Source of the DNA: Burkholderia arboris
Lineage (GTDB): Bacteria; Pseudomonadota; Gammaproteobacteria; Burkholderiales; Burkholderiaceae
Assembly (NCBI RefSeq): GCF_902499125.1
Contig: NZ_CABVPX010000011.1
Location: 158,836-222,835 of the forward strand
Length of the DNA: 64,000 nucleotides
Direction of reading: 5' to 3'
The notes under the pieces are model-generated. The model was not told the origin of the DNA. It made no database searches and was given only the letters and a program-made list of their open reading frames with translations. A program made the translations under genes and the position numbers. Positions within the stretch are counted from its first letter, which is position 1, and each line of letters starts with the position of its first letter. Positions 1 through 12,400 of this stretch are shown here, one piece after another.

Positions 1-982
1 GCAGCGCGCCGAACAACGCGACATGATCCTTGCAGTCGCCGTAGCGGTTGCGCAGGATGTCCGTCACGCGATGCGGCGCGGCGGCCGTTTCACCGAGAAA
101 CAACCCGACGTAGCGGATGTTCGCCTGCACCCAGTCGTACAGGATGCGCGCCTTGTCGCGCGGATCGGCAACGCCCGCGGTGAGTGCGCGCGCCAGCCGC
201 TCGACGGCCGGATCGTCCGCGGCCGGATCGACGGCCGCGTTGCGGTAGCGCGCGGCGAACGCCGCATAGTCGGGCAGCGTCGACACGACGAGCCGGTCGC
301 CGTAGGTCGGGTAGCCGACCGCGCCGCTCTCGATGCGGTCGTACGGGCCGTGCCGGTAGTCGAACGCGTAGCGCGTGCGGCCGTTCGCGGTGACCGGCGG
401 CAGCGCGACGTAGCCGCGCGCATCCGCGTACAGCGGCATGTCGGCCGGCACGTCGAAGATCAGCCGCTGGCTGTCGACCGGCTCGCGCGACGGCTCGACC
501 GTGTAGCCGAAGTAGCCGCAGTTGACCGGCTTCGTGCGGGTCTTGCGGAACGCCACGCGCGTGCTCGACCCGGCTTCGACGCCGGGAAATACGACGGTGC
601 GCAACAGCCCGTCCTGGAACGTCGGCGCGCCGGCCGAGCGCGGCTCCTGCACGTCGCGGATGCCGCCCGCGTCGACCGGATGCGCGACACCGTCGCGGTC
701 GATCGTCTCGGCGGCGAGCAGGTCCACCTTCTCGAGGTTCTTGTCGAACCACACGTAGCGCTGCGCGATTGCATCGATACCGCTCGCGTTGTTCGCGCGC
801 AGCGTCGAATCGTCGTGCTCGTCGAGCGAACCGTCGTGCTGGATCACGAATTCGTGGACATCGCTGACGACGGTGACGGGCGCATCGCTGCCGGTGTCGC
901 GCGTATCGGCCACAGCCGCTCCCGCGCCAAATGCAACCGCGCAGATCAGCAGGCAGCCAGTCCATCGGGAAGAAAAATGCAC
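1..982 (-). CDS. DUF3857 / transglutaminase-like protein (3' part missing at window edge)
   Basis: Partial gene: it begins at a GTG at 982 and runs off the left edge, so only about the first 327 residues are visible. A GGAGAG ribosome binding site precedes the GTG. A second in-frame GTG lies one codon upstream. Residues about 5-25 form a hydrophobic signal-like segment ending near AVAD. The middle matches the DUF3857 beta-sandwich that precedes bacterial transglutaminase folds. The last visible residues contain LRNRYGDCKDH, the transglutaminase-core motif with the nucleophilic Cys. Such proteins are periplasmic or membrane-anchored and their substrates are unknown. The gene is divergent from the small-protein cluster to its right. 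Confidence 0.85.
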   Translation of the reverse strand, partial: MHFSSRWTGCLLICAVAFGAGAAVADTRDTGSDAPVTVVSDVHEFVIQHDGSLDEHDDSTLRANNASGIDAIAQRYVWFDKNLEKVDLLAAETIDRDGVAHPVDAGGIRDVQEPRSAGAPTFQDGLLRTVVFPGVEAGSSTRVAFRKTRTKPVNCGYFGYTVEPSREPVDSQRLIFDVPADMPLYADARGYVALPPVTANGRTRYAFDYRHGPYDRIESGAVGYPTYGDRLVVSTLPDYAAFAARYRNAAVDPAADDPAVERLARALTAGVADPRDKARILYDWVQANIRYVGLFLGETAAAPHRVTDILRNRYGDCKDHVALFGAL

Positions 983-1132
983 CACGTCGAAGCTCTCCGC
1001 GCGTTCGCGGCTGGACGCCTGGGCCGCGCACCGGTGCGGGGACATGCCACACGTGACGCGCACATGACAGGCCCCGCGCCGCCTGCCCGTCGTGCGACCC
1101 AGTGTGGGTGACGTGCCGCCGAGCGTCAAGCC

Positions 1133-1171
1133 GTCCGGCCGGAAGCCGTCACGCGCCGCATCCGGCCGGAC
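1133..1171. repeat. Perfect 11-bp inverted repeat in an intergenic region
   Basis: The arms GTCCGGCCGGA (1133-1143) and TCCGGCCGGAC (1161-1171) are exact reverse complements with a 17-nt loop. No T-run follows on either strand, so it is not a classical intrinsic terminator. It lies between divergent genes and may form an mRNA hairpin or be a protein-binding site. The rest of the 983-1351 gap holds only the operator annotated separately. Confidence 0.45.
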
Positions 1172-1243
1172 ACGGCGACACTCCACGCCGCTCGGCCCCC
1201 GAATATCGCCGCCCAACAACCGCTTCCGCGTACGAGCGGCATT

Positions 1244-1262
1244 TATATCATGTCGTGATATA
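1244..1262 (+). promoter_or_regulatory. Inverted-repeat operator, copy 1 (TATATCA-N5-TGATATA)
   Basis: A perfect dyad TATATCA / TGATATA with a 5-nt spacer lies in an AT-rich island within otherwise GC-rich sequence, about 90 bp before the small membrane protein at 1352. The same element with the same spacing occurs at 2731-2749, upstream of the oppositely oriented DUF1840 gene. The two copies therefore face each other across the small-gene cluster. The regulator is not identified from the sequence. Confidence 0.6.
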
Positions 1263-1351
1263 TAATCGATTCAGGAACATCCGGCGTACGACGTCGGCTG
1301 CGCAGGCAAAGCACAGCCGAACGCGACCCGCCGACATGGGAAGGAGACATC

Positions 1352-1537
1352 ATGCTGATCAACAACGATTTCGAAATCGGGTACCTCGTGATCGCGTTCG
1401 CGCTGCTGGGCGTGATCCTGTTCGGCGCGCTGCTGACGGCGCTGCATCTCGAACGGTGGCACCCGAAACTGGTCGGCGCCGCACTCGGCGCGCTGCTCGG
1501 CATCGTGCTGATCGAAGCGATGCCGATGCTCTCGTGA
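1352..1537 (+). CDS. Small inner-membrane protein, unknown function
   Basis: A 61-residue protein preceded by GGAAGGAGAC, a strong ribosome binding site. Two hydrophobic helices are visible (about residues 10-28 and 40-58), separated by a short charged loop (LHLERWHPK), so a two-pass small membrane protein is likely. No family is recognised. It is the first gene downstream of the TATATCA-N5-TGATATA operator and is followed at short distance by two further small genes on the same strand. Confidence 0.7.
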   Translation: MLINNDFEIGYLVIAFALLGVILFGALLTALHLERWHPKLVGAALGALLGIVLIEAMPMLS

Positions 1538-1613
1538 CCACGCCCCGGCGCCCATTCGTCCGATCACGCACCACGCGGGGTCGGAACGGCCGGCGCCCGG
1601 CGCGGAGACCGTC

Positions 1614-1889
1614 ATGGCGTCGCCGCTCTGCCTGACCTATCGCCAGTGCGCGATCCGCGCGGTTGCGCTCGTCGACCCGATGGCCGGCGAAGGGCTCGAG
1701 CTCGGCGCGCTGTACCAGCCGCTCGCCGTTGTGTACTGGCGCGATGCGCGCGGCTGCCACGAAACGCATCTGCTCGACCCGAAGCATCACGTGTTTCGCA
1801 ACGACTCGGACGCGCTCCGGATTTCGATCGCGCTGGCCAAGCGCTTCATCGACACGCAGCTCGCCGGCGCCTGCACGCCCGCCGGCTGA
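1614..1889 (+). CDS. Small conserved hypothetical protein
   Basis: A 91-residue protein with a GGAG ribosome binding site a few bases before the ATG. It has no signal peptide or membrane segment. It contains a GALYQPLAVVYWRDARG stretch and looks like a compact cytoplasmic alpha/beta domain. Codon use is typical of the chromosome. It lies 76 nt downstream of the small membrane protein and is probably co-transcribed. No function is recognised. Confidence 0.6.
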   Translation: MASPLCLTYRQCAIRAVALVDPMAGEGLELGALYQPLAVVYWRDARGCHETHLLDPKHHVFRNDSDALRISIALAKRFIDTQLAGACTPAG

Positions 1890-1934
1890 CGGCCGGTTGC
1901 GCATCCCTCGTCCCCCATCCTGCCCGGAGGCGAC

Positions 1935-2093
1935 ATGGAAAACGGTATCGTCCAGACCCTCGTGCTGCTCGCGGTCCTCGTGTTCGCGGTGCTGTTCTTC
2001 GCGGCCCAACGCGGCCGCGACCGCACGCGCGACAGACTGCTGCACAGGTCCGCGCGGCGCTCGTCGCGCTCGCATACGCATCATCATTCGTAA
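1935..2093 (+). CDS. Small single-pass membrane protein (52 aa)
   Basis: The ATG at 1935 is preceded by CCGGAGGCGAC, an excellent ribosome binding site. The frame is open to a TAA at 2091-2093. The peptide has one hydrophobic helix (about residues 5-23), then a basic tail rich in Arg, Ser and His (ending SHTHHHS). The positive-inside rule puts the tail in the cytoplasm. The His-rich end might bind a metal, which is speculation. It is third in the small-gene cluster between the two matching operators. Confidence 0.6.
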   Translation: MENGIVQTLVLLAVLVFAVLFFAAQRGRDRTRDRLLHRSARRSSRSHTHHHS

Positions 2094-2116
2094 TCGCGCC
2101 GGCGATCCCGCCACGC

Positions 2117-2167
2117 AAAAAAAATCGGCCGACGGCACACGCGTCTTTCGACACGAAGCCGCCGGCC
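2117..2167 (-). terminator. Intrinsic terminator of the DUF1840 gene
   Basis: Read on the minus strand, GGCCGGCGGC and GCCGTCGGCC form a 10-bp stem with one mismatch and a loop of about 20 nt. A run of eight T residues follows 2 nt later (the A-run 2117-2124 on the plus strand). It lies just after the stop of the gene at 2213. Confidence 0.65.
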
Positions 2168-2212
2168 TTCCAGCGGAGGTCCGGTACCGCAGGCGGCACG
2201 CGCGCTGCGCGC

Positions 2213-2539
2213 CTACACGCCCCACATCACGTGCCGGCCCTGTTCGCGGGCCGCACGCATCATGTCCAGCAGCGGCCACGCGCGCTGCGCGAGCCCGCCC
2301 GCATGCGGCGACACGTCGTCGCGCAGCGCCTGCGTCGAATGCTCGTGTGCGCGTTCGCGCGCCGCATCGTCCCTGATGGCCTGTTCGAGCCGTGCGATCG
2401 CCTCAGGCAGTTCGTCGGTGGAAATCACGCCACGGACGTCGAGCCCCTTGCCGACCAGCCCGAGCAGATACTGCGCCAGATCGCGCAACATCACGATGTC
2501 GGGTGCGGCGGAAGAGCGAAACGTGATCAGCATCGTCAT
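2213..2539 (-). CDS. DUF1840 domain protein
   Basis: A protein of about 108 residues. The start chosen is the ATG at 2539 (MTMLITF), because AAGGGGAA lies 6 nt upstream; a longer frame upstream has no ribosome binding site and an arginine-rich, non-family N terminus. The opening MLITFRSSAAPDIVML and the central acidic helix (DELPEAIARLEQAI) are typical of DUF1840, a small cytoplasmic proteobacterial family of unknown role. Its promoter region carries the second copy of the TATATCA-N5-TGATGTA operator, so it is probably co-regulated with the cluster beginning at 1352. Confidence 0.8.
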   Translation of the reverse strand: MTMLITFRSSAAPDIVMLRDLAQYLLGLVGKGLDVRGVISTDELPEAIARLEQAIRDDAARERAHEHSTQALRDDVSPHAGGLAQRAWPLLDMMRAAREQGRHVMWGV

Positions 2540-2730
2540 TTCCCCTTGTCGTGGCCGCGAACCGTACGGCGCATCGTGCCGCCGGTCGCGGCGAGGCCCC
2601 GTGGCCATCCCGCTGCGCGTGAGCGCCGCCCGTTCTTCTGAACCGGACGTTCGCCCCGCACGATGCGCGTCGCGCGGCCGGATTCGTGTGTGGCGTGGAG
2701 GCTGGATGACGCGAAGGCCTGCCTTGATTT

Positions 2731-2749
2731 TATATCACATTGTGATGTA
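2731..2749 (-). promoter_or_regulatory. Inverted-repeat operator, copy 2 (TATATCA-N5-TGATGTA)
   Basis: The arms TATATCA (2731-2737) and TGATGTA (2743-2749) have a 5-nt spacer and match the element at 1244-1262 in sequence and spacing, with one base different in the second arm. It sits about 190 bp upstream of the DUF1840 start. Confidence 0.55.
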
Positions 2750-2841
2750 TTCAAGCATACGGACCCTGAATGCCTGCAATCTTGCGGCAGGTTCACCGAT
2801 GGGTACGGCACGCGCCATGCGATGCGCGCCGCTTCGCTCCG

Positions 2842-3318
2842 TTACTTGCAGTCGCCCACGCGCTTGCCGCGCCACGTCCACGCGAGCGTGTACGCGCCAG
2901 CCTGCGCATGCTGCCCGTGCAATTGCCCCTTCAGGTCGTAGCTCGTCGGCGTGACGGCGCCCGTCACCGTGCCGTTGCCGCGCCCCTGTTCGTTCGCGCA
3001 GGACAGTGCGACCTTCAGCGTCGTGCCCGCGTAGTCCCAGTTCGTGATCGTGCAGCGGACGTTATCGCGCTGCAGGCGGGCGGCCATCGTCTTGCGCAGG
3101 TTCTTCGCGTCTGCGTCGCTCAGGCACTGGTCCGGCATCGGATCGGTGCCTTGCGGCAACGGCTTGCCGTTCAGCGTGTACTCGGTGTCGTCGTGCCAGA
3201 TGCCCGGCGATACGGTCTGCGCAAGGGACGAGATGGCGAAGCCGGCGAGCACGGCGGCGGACAACGCGTGCGGGCCGTGGCGCAGGAAACGGGTGGCAGT
3301 CGTGGCGACGATCGTCAT
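2842..3318 (-). CDS. DUF3617 family secreted protein
   Basis: A 158-residue protein with an N-terminal signal sequence (hydrophobic stretch about residues 18-33, likely cleavage after SLAQ). The mature part begins with a GIWHDD element, includes a MPDQCLSD element and contains four cysteines that could form two disulfides (the last in GDCK). This pattern fits DUF3617, a periplasmic family of unknown function. The start ATG at 3318 follows a GGGAGAC ribosome binding site. It stands alone between the small-gene cluster and the permease gene. Confidence 0.8.
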   Translation of the reverse strand: MTIVATTATRFLRHGPHALSAAVLAGFAISSLAQTVSPGIWHDDTEYTLNGKPLPQGTDPMPDQCLSDADAKNLRKTMAARLQRDNVRCTITNWDYAGTTLKVALSCANEQGRGNGTVTGAVTPTSYDLKGQLHGQHAQAGAYTLAWTWRGKRVGDCK

Positions 3319-3411
3319 GAAGTCTCCCGGAAAGGATTTGTTGTTGATTCGAAGCGCGCGAATCTTATCAAACCTTTCCGGCGAAACCGGAGCATTGTTT
3401 CCTATTGCTTA

Positions 3412-3436
3412 CGATCTGACGCGACACGTCAGATCG
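3412..3436. repeat. Perfect 10-bp inverted repeat
   Basis: CGATCTGACG and CGTCAGATCG flank a 5-nt loop in the 158-nt gap between the DUF3617 gene and the permease gene. It could end permease transcription, although no T-run follows, or act as an operator about 95 nt upstream of the DUF3617 start. Confidence 0.45.
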
Positions 3437-3476
3437 AATCGTTTTCATCGACCGGAGGAGCCGTTTCACGCGCCCG

Positions 3477-5447
3477 CTACCCGACGTTCATCGGCAACAA
3501 CACCATCTGCTTGCCCTCGACGTGCAGGCGTGCCTGCAGCTCGACGGGCGTCTGGTTGTGCAGCCAGGCCGTGAGGAAATTCACGCGCCGGAAGATCAGC
3601 TTGCTCGCGAAGCACACGGCGTTCGGGTACTCGTCGAGCGTCGACGAAGCGAGGTTCATGAACTCGACGACGGGGTTCGTGCCGAACGCGATCCGGTAGT
3701 CGGCCGCGATGCCGCTGCGACGGCAGTGCGCGACGTAGTAGTCCAGCGCTTCGGTGATCGAGTGACGCAGCCGTTCGAGATGTTCGTGCCCGTCGTATGC
3801 CTTCGCATCGACCTCGCCGACCGCGAGGAAGATCACGTTGCGGAAGTGCCCGGGAAACAGCCGGTTGACCCACAGCAGCGCGTGCATGCTCGCGCCGCGA
3901 TGCTTGCCGACCAGCAGCACGGCCGTCGGTTGCGACGGATCGGGCTTGCCCGGCGCGGTCGCCTCGTCGACTTCGGGCGGCTTGCCGGAGAACAACGCAT
4001 CTTCCTTCGCGAGCTGCGCACGCGTATACGCATAGTGGCGGTTGATCATGAAGCACAGCGCGATCACCGCGCTCGTCACGAGCACCGTGAGCCAGCCGCC
4101 CGCCGTGAACTTCTCGATCAGCGTGATGACGAGCACGGTGGCCGTCACGCTCAGCCCGAGCGCCGACAGGAAGAAGTGCTTGAACCAGCCCTGCTGGCTG
4201 CGATGATGCCACCAGTACGTGCACAGCCCGAGCAGCGACATGCTGAACGTGAGGAACACGTTGATGCTGTACAGCACGACGAGCACGTCGACGTTGCCGT
4301 GCGTCCACAAGAGGATCAGCAGGCTCGACAGCCCGACGACGATGATGCCGTTCTGCCGCACGAGGCGCCCCGACAGGTCGCGGAAATGGCGCGGCACCCA
4401 CGAATCCGACGCCATGTTCGACAGCACGGCCGGGCCGTCGAGGAAGCCCGTCTGCGCGCCGACCAGCAGCAGCCCGGCCTCGAACGCGAGCACGGCCGCG
4501 AGCAATGCGTGGCGCGCGAACGCCGAGCCGAGCCCAAGATGGTCGATCACGCTGCCGAACACGACTGCGTTGAGCGTCTCGCCGTCGACGGGCTTCGCCT
4601 GCCACAGCATGTACAGCAGGATGATGCCGCCGGCCGTGAACGCGAGCGACGTCGACATGTACCACATCGTCACCTTGCCGTTCGGCACGCGCGGATCGGC
4701 GAGCATGTTGACGTTGTTCGACACGGCCTCGAGGCCGGTATACGTGCCGCCGCCGAGCGAGAACGCGCGCATCAGCAACGCGAGCAGCACGAACAGGCCG
4801 AGCGACTGCGACATGCCGTGCGCTTCATGCACCGCATCGGGCACCACCATCGCGAGGCTGCCGCCGTGCACGGCGACGCCGTACACGATCAGCCCGAAGT
4901 GCAGGATCACGAAGCCGATGAAGATCGGCAGCAGCACCATGATCGATTCGCGCATCCCGCGGAAATTGAGCCCCGTCATCATCAGGATCAGCACGATCTC
5001 GGTCGTGAGCTTGAACGCCTGCGCGCTGACCGGCAGCAGGCTGAAGAACGCATCGACACCGCTCGCGAGCGACGTCGCGACGGTCAGCACGTAGTCGACC
5101 AGCAGCGCCGCGCCCGACACCAGCCCCGGCTTCGACCCGAGCAGCGACGTCGCGACCCGGTAGCCGCCGCCGCCGGTCGGGAACAGCTCGATCACCTGGT
5201 TGTAGCCGAGCGCGATGATGAACACGGTCGCCGCCGTCGCGAGGGCGAGGAACAGCGCGAGCGCGTGGTGCTGGCCGAGCGCGAGAAACGCCTCCTCCGG
5301 GCCGTAGCACGACGACGACAGCCCGTCGGCGCCGAGCCCGACCCAGGCGAGCAGCGGCGTGACGGCGATCGCATGCCTCGTGCGCGGATCGAGCGGGTCG
5401 AGCGGCTTTCCGACGAGCAACTGCCACACCTTCTGGAATGCGGTCAC
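3477..5447 (-). CDS. APC-superfamily permease, KimA-like
   Basis: A protein of about 656 residues. The GTG at 5447 is chosen because GGAGG lies 5 nt upstream. About twelve transmembrane helices fill the first 470 residues, followed by a soluble C-terminal domain of about 170 residues resembling the cytoplasmic tail of KimA-type transporters. The N-terminal GADGLSSSCYGPEE motif parallels the DALSSVAYGPEQ signature of the KimA/YdaO potassium importers within the APC superfamily. Annotation pipelines usually call such proteins amino acid permeases. Potassium/proton symport is plausible but inferred from the motif only. It is a single gene; the next gene upstream is the end of the sugar operon. 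Confidence 0.75.
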   Translation of the reverse strand: MTAFQKVWQLLVGKPLDPLDPRTRHAIAVTPLLAWVGLGADGLSSSCYGPEEAFLALGQHHALALFLALATAATVFIIALGYNQVIELFPTGGGGYRVATSLLGSKPGLVSGAALLVDYVLTVATSLASGVDAFFSLLPVSAQAFKLTTEIVLILMMTGLNFRGMRESIMVLLPIFIGFVILHFGLIVYGVAVHGGSLAMVVPDAVHEAHGMSQSLGLFVLLALLMRAFSLGGGTYTGLEAVSNNVNMLADPRVPNGKVTMWYMSTSLAFTAGGIILLYMLWQAKPVDGETLNAVVFGSVIDHLGLGSAFARHALLAAVLAFEAGLLLVGAQTGFLDGPAVLSNMASDSWVPRHFRDLSGRLVRQNGIIVVGLSSLLILLWTHGNVDVLVVLYSINVFLTFSMSLLGLCTYWWHHRSQQGWFKHFFLSALGLSVTATVLVITLIEKFTAGGWLTVLVTSAVIALCFMINRHYAYTRAQLAKEDALFSGKPPEVDEATAPGKPDPSQPTAVLLVGKHRGASMHALLWVNRLFPGHFRNVIFLAVGEVDAKAYDGHEHLERLRHSITEALDYYVAHCRRSGIAADYRIAFGTNPVVEFMNLASSTLDEYPNAVCFASKLIFRRVNFLTAWLHNQTPVELQARLHVEGKQMVLLPMNVG

Positions 5448-5615
5448 GATTCCTCCGGAACGCACGACGCCTCGGCGACACTCCTCTAAAACTAAATGAG
5501 TTCCGGGACGACTTCCAGTCGGCGTATTCCATAGGGCGCGTCGCGCGCGGGGTTGCTTTCAACATGCCGACGCGTTGCAGACAGTCGCAATACAACCCTG
5601 CGAGCCGGACTCGCG

Positions 5616-6647
5616 TCAGCCGGCCTCGCCCAACGCGCGGGCGAGCAGGCACGACACGCCGACGAAGGCCGGATGCAGCGCGGTGATCACGAAGGTCGGA
5701 ATCTTCGCAAGATAACCGGCAAAGCGGCCCTTCGCCTCGAAGCGGGCTCGAAATGGCGATGCATCGAACAATACCCCGAGGCGCGGCACGACGCCCCCGC
5801 CGATATGGATGCCGCCGGTCGCGCCGAGCGTCAGCGCCAGATTGCCCGCGAACGTGCCGAGCATCCCGCAGAAGCAATCCAGGGTCGCCATGCAGCGTGC
5901 GTCGCCGGCGAGCGCGCGATCGATGATGGCAGCCGTATCGACCGTATCGGCCGCGCCGGCCCGCGGTGCGTCGCAGCCGTCGCGCGCGGCGAGCGCCGCG
6001 TGAATGACCGCGATGCCGGGGCCCGCGACCAGCCGCTCGAACGACACGTGCGGCCAGCACGCCCGCGCGTACCGCAGCACGTCGGCTTCGCGTGCATCGG
6101 CGGGCGCAAACGACACATGCCCGCCCTCGCCGGACACCGGCACCCATGCGTCGCCCGCGCGCACGAGCGCCGAGACGCCCAGCCCCGTTCCCGCACCGAG
6201 CACGCCGATCGTACCCGCGGGCACCGCGCGCCCGCCGCCGACTTGCCGCCGTTGCTCCGCGGGCAGATGCGGCACGGCCATCGCCAGCGCCGCGAAGTCG
6301 TTGAAGACGTGCAGCGTGTCGAACCCGAGCGCACGGCGCGTCGCGTCGATCGAGAAGCGCCAGTCATGATTGGTCATGCTGATCAGGTCGCCATCTACGG
6401 GATTGGCGATCGCGATCGCCGCATCCCGCACCCGCGCGCCGCCCGTGTCGCGCAGGAACGCGCGCACCGCATCGTCCACGCCGGCATGGGCGCTGCATCG
6501 ATAGACACGCACGTCGCCGATCCCGCCCCGCGCGGTCTCCAGCGCGAAGCGCGCATGCGTGCCGCCGATGTCGGCCAGCAAGCGGGGTTCGCCGGTGCGC
6601 AGGCCGCACGGCGTGCCCGGAGCGCTGTTGAGGGTTGCTACGCTCAT
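5616..6647 (-). CDS. glk: Glucokinase (Glk family)
   Basis: A 343-residue cytoplasmic kinase phosphorylating glucose to glucose 6-phosphate with ATP. The start ATG at 6647 follows CGGGAGATG; an upstream in-frame start adds residues with no family match. The N-terminal [14 protein letters not shown] is the phosphate-binding motif of bacterial Glk, TNHDWRFS and FNDFAALA carry substrate-binding residues, and GAGTGLG and [10 protein letters not shown] complete the signature. It is the last gene of the sugar-uptake operon and would trap glucose released from the imported disaccharide. Confidence 0.93.
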   Translation of the reverse strand: MSVATLNSAPGTPCGLRTGEPRLLADIGGTHARFALETARGGIGDVRVYRCSAHAGVDDAVRAFLRDTGGARVRDAAIAIANPVDGDLISMTNHDWRFSIDATRRALGFDTLHVFNDFAALAMAVPHLPAEQRRQVGGGRAVPAGTIGVLGAGTGLGVSALVRAGDAWVPVSGEGGHVSFAPADAREADVLRYARACWPHVSFERLVAGPGIAVIHAALAARDGCDAPRAGAADTVDTAAIIDRALAGDARCMATLDCFCGMLGTFAGNLALTLGATGGIHIGGGVVPRLGVLFDASPFRARFEAKGRFAGYLAKIPTFVITALHPAFVGVSCLLARALGEAG

Positions 6648-6686
6648 CGCATCTCCCGAATAGTCATCGTGTGTCGATCGCAACGG

Positions 6687-7610
6687 TCATGGCACCTCCG
6701 CGCCGCGCGCCGCGTCCAGCAGCTCGAACCAGTGCTCGCGCCCGAGCGCGATGCGGGTCGCCGCAACCGCTTCGCGCAGCGCCGCGATCCGGCTCGACCC
6801 GACGATCGGCAGCGGCCGGCACGGCAGCGCGAGCAGCCACGCGAACAGCACCGTCGTCGCGGGCACGCCGAGCGCCTCGCCGATCCGCGCCGCGCGCTCG
6901 CGCACCCGCGTCGCGGCAGGCGACGCCTCCGTCAGCAGCCGTCCGCCCGCGAGCGGCGACCACAGCATCGGGGGACAGCGCCAGCGCTGCGCCTGGTCGA
7001 ACGTGCCGTCGTCGAGCGGCGCGAGATGCAGTAGCGAGCATTCGACCTGGTTCGTCGCGAGCGACATGCCGTGCGCCGCCATGCGGTCCTGCAGCAACGC
7101 AGCCTGCGCCGGCGTAAAGTTCGATACCCCGAATGCCCTCACCTTGCCGTCACGCCGAAGCGCGGCGAAGGTCGCGGCGACTTCGTCGGCATCCATCAGC
7201 GGATCGGGACGATGCAGCAGCAACAGATCGAGCCGGTCGGTACGCAGCGCGCGCAGCGACTGCTCGACCGACGCGACGACATGCGCGGCGCGCGTGTCGT
7301 AGTGCTTGATGCCGTGCGCGGGCCGACGCGCGGACACGAGCCGGATCCCGCACTTCGTGATGATCTGCATCCGTTCGCGCAAGTGCGGCGCATCGGCCAG
7401 CACGTCGCCGAACAGGCCCTCGGCCATGTAGTCGCCATAGATGTCCGCATGGTCGAAGCTCGTCACGCCGAGTTCCAGCGCCGCCTCGATCAGCTCACGT
7501 CGCGCGCGGACCGACAACGCCCAGTCACCGATCCGCCACATCCCGAACACGATGCGCGAGAACGGCGCGGCATCGGCCCCCATCGATATCGTCGTACAGC
7601 GTTCCGTCAT
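6687..7610 (-). CDS. Aldo/keto reductase (YdhF-like)
   Basis: A 307-residue NADPH-dependent oxidoreductase with the AKR catalytic tetrad visible: Asp and Tyr in FDHADIYG, Lys in IITKCG and His in LLLLHRPD. The C-terminal PIVGSSR matches the cofactor-binding end of the barrel. The start at 7610 lies just after the porin stop (7616), so translation is probably coupled. It is in the sugar operon between the porin and glucokinase genes. A role in reducing a keto-sugar intermediate is possible but inferred from context. Confidence 0.87.
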   Translation of the reverse strand: MTERCTTISMGADAAPFSRIVFGMWRIGDWALSVRARRELIEAALELGVTSFDHADIYGDYMAEGLFGDVLADAPHLRERMQIITKCGIRLVSARRPAHGIKHYDTRAAHVVASVEQSLRALRTDRLDLLLLHRPDPLMDADEVAATFAALRRDGKVRAFGVSNFTPAQAALLQDRMAAHGMSLATNQVECSLLHLAPLDDGTFDQAQRWRCPPMLWSPLAGGRLLTEASPAATRVRERAARIGEALGVPATTVLFAWLLALPCRPLPIVGSSRIAALREAVAATRIALGREHWFELLDAARGAEVP

Positions 7611-7615
7611 CGCGC

Positions 7616-10327
<2,712 letters not shown>

Positions 10328-10331
<4 letters not shown>

Positions 10332-11137
10332 GCGAGGTCTCCGGCGGTCTGCTGGATACCGACGTGCGCGAATTGCCCGCTCTTCTCGCTGAGCGTCTCG
10401 AGCGGCGGCGAGTTCGGGCAGCGGTCGGCCAGGTTCACGCGCGGCGCGGCCCACTGCACCGCGTTCGCGATCACACGCTGCACGTTGCGGTCGTGATAGG
10501 TCGGGTAGGCTTCGTGCCCGGGGCGGAAATAGAAGATCCGGCCGTGACCGCGCTCCCAGCAGCAGCCCGAACGGAACACCTCGCCGCCCTCGAACCACGA
10601 GATGAACACGGTGCTGTCCGGCTGCGGGATGTCGAAACGCTCGCCGTACATTTCCTCGTGCTGCAGCTCGAAGTACTCGCCGAGCCCGGCCGCGATCGGA
10701 TGCGACGGCTCGACGACCCACAGCCGTTCCTTCTCCGCCGCCTCGCGCCACTTCAGCGAGCAGTTCGTGCCGAGCAGGCGGCGGAAGATCTTCGAGAAGT
10801 GCCCGGAATGCAGCACGATCAGGCCCATCCCTTCGAGCACGCGGCGCTGCACGCGCTCGACGATCTCGTCGGAGACTTTCGCGTGCGCCTTGTGCCCCCA
10901 CCAGATCAGCACGTCGCACGCGGCAAGCCGCGCTTCGCTGAGGCCGTGCTCGGGCTCGTCGAGCGTCGCGGTGCCGATCTCGAGCGGCAATGCACCGTGG
11001 CCGAGCGCCGGCGTCTCGGCAAGCGCGCTGGCGATCACCCGGTGCAGGCCGTCGGGATAGATCGCGCGCACACCCGCGTTCTCCCGTTCGTGCTCGAACT
11101 CGTTCCATACGATCACTGAAAGTTTTTTATTTAGCAT
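10328..11137 (-). CDS. thuA: ThuA-domain protein
   Basis: A 269-residue protein of the ThuA (trehalose utilization) family with a glutamine-amidotransferase-like fold. Motifs include [10 protein letters not shown] at the start, [23 protein letters not shown] and the C-terminal [18 protein letters not shown]. No signal peptide, so cytoplasmic. It lies between the ATPase gene and thuB and overlaps thuB by 4 nt. The family acts with ThuB-type dehydrogenases on 3-keto sugars. Confidence 0.87.
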
Positions 11138-11228
11138 GACTATCCTTTATCGATGATTTGGCGCCAATTCGACAGCGGCCATGCGCCCTGACCGCCTGAA
11201 ACCTGTGGCCGGATGTGCCGCGCGCCGC

Positions 11229-12365
<1,137 letters not shown>

Positions 12366-12400
12366 GTTTTCCCTCTTGATCCTGTTCGGGCCGAAACGCG

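Noticed and set aside
23..1111. Long plus-strand open frame opposite the transglutaminase-like gene
   Set aside because: Arg/Val/Ala/Asp-rich composition typical of an antisense frame in GC-rich DNA; the minus strand has a clear family match.
2731..2749. CRP or FNR binding site
   Set aside because: The half-sites are TATATCA/TGATRTA with 5-nt spacing; CRP (TGTGA-N6-TCACA) and FNR (TTGAT-N4-ATCAA) have different half-site orientation or sequence.
3522..5489. A 655-codon plus-strand open frame opposite the permease gene
   Set aside because: Composition is dominated by Arg, Gln, His and Glu without any fold signature; the opposite strand encodes a complete transporter.
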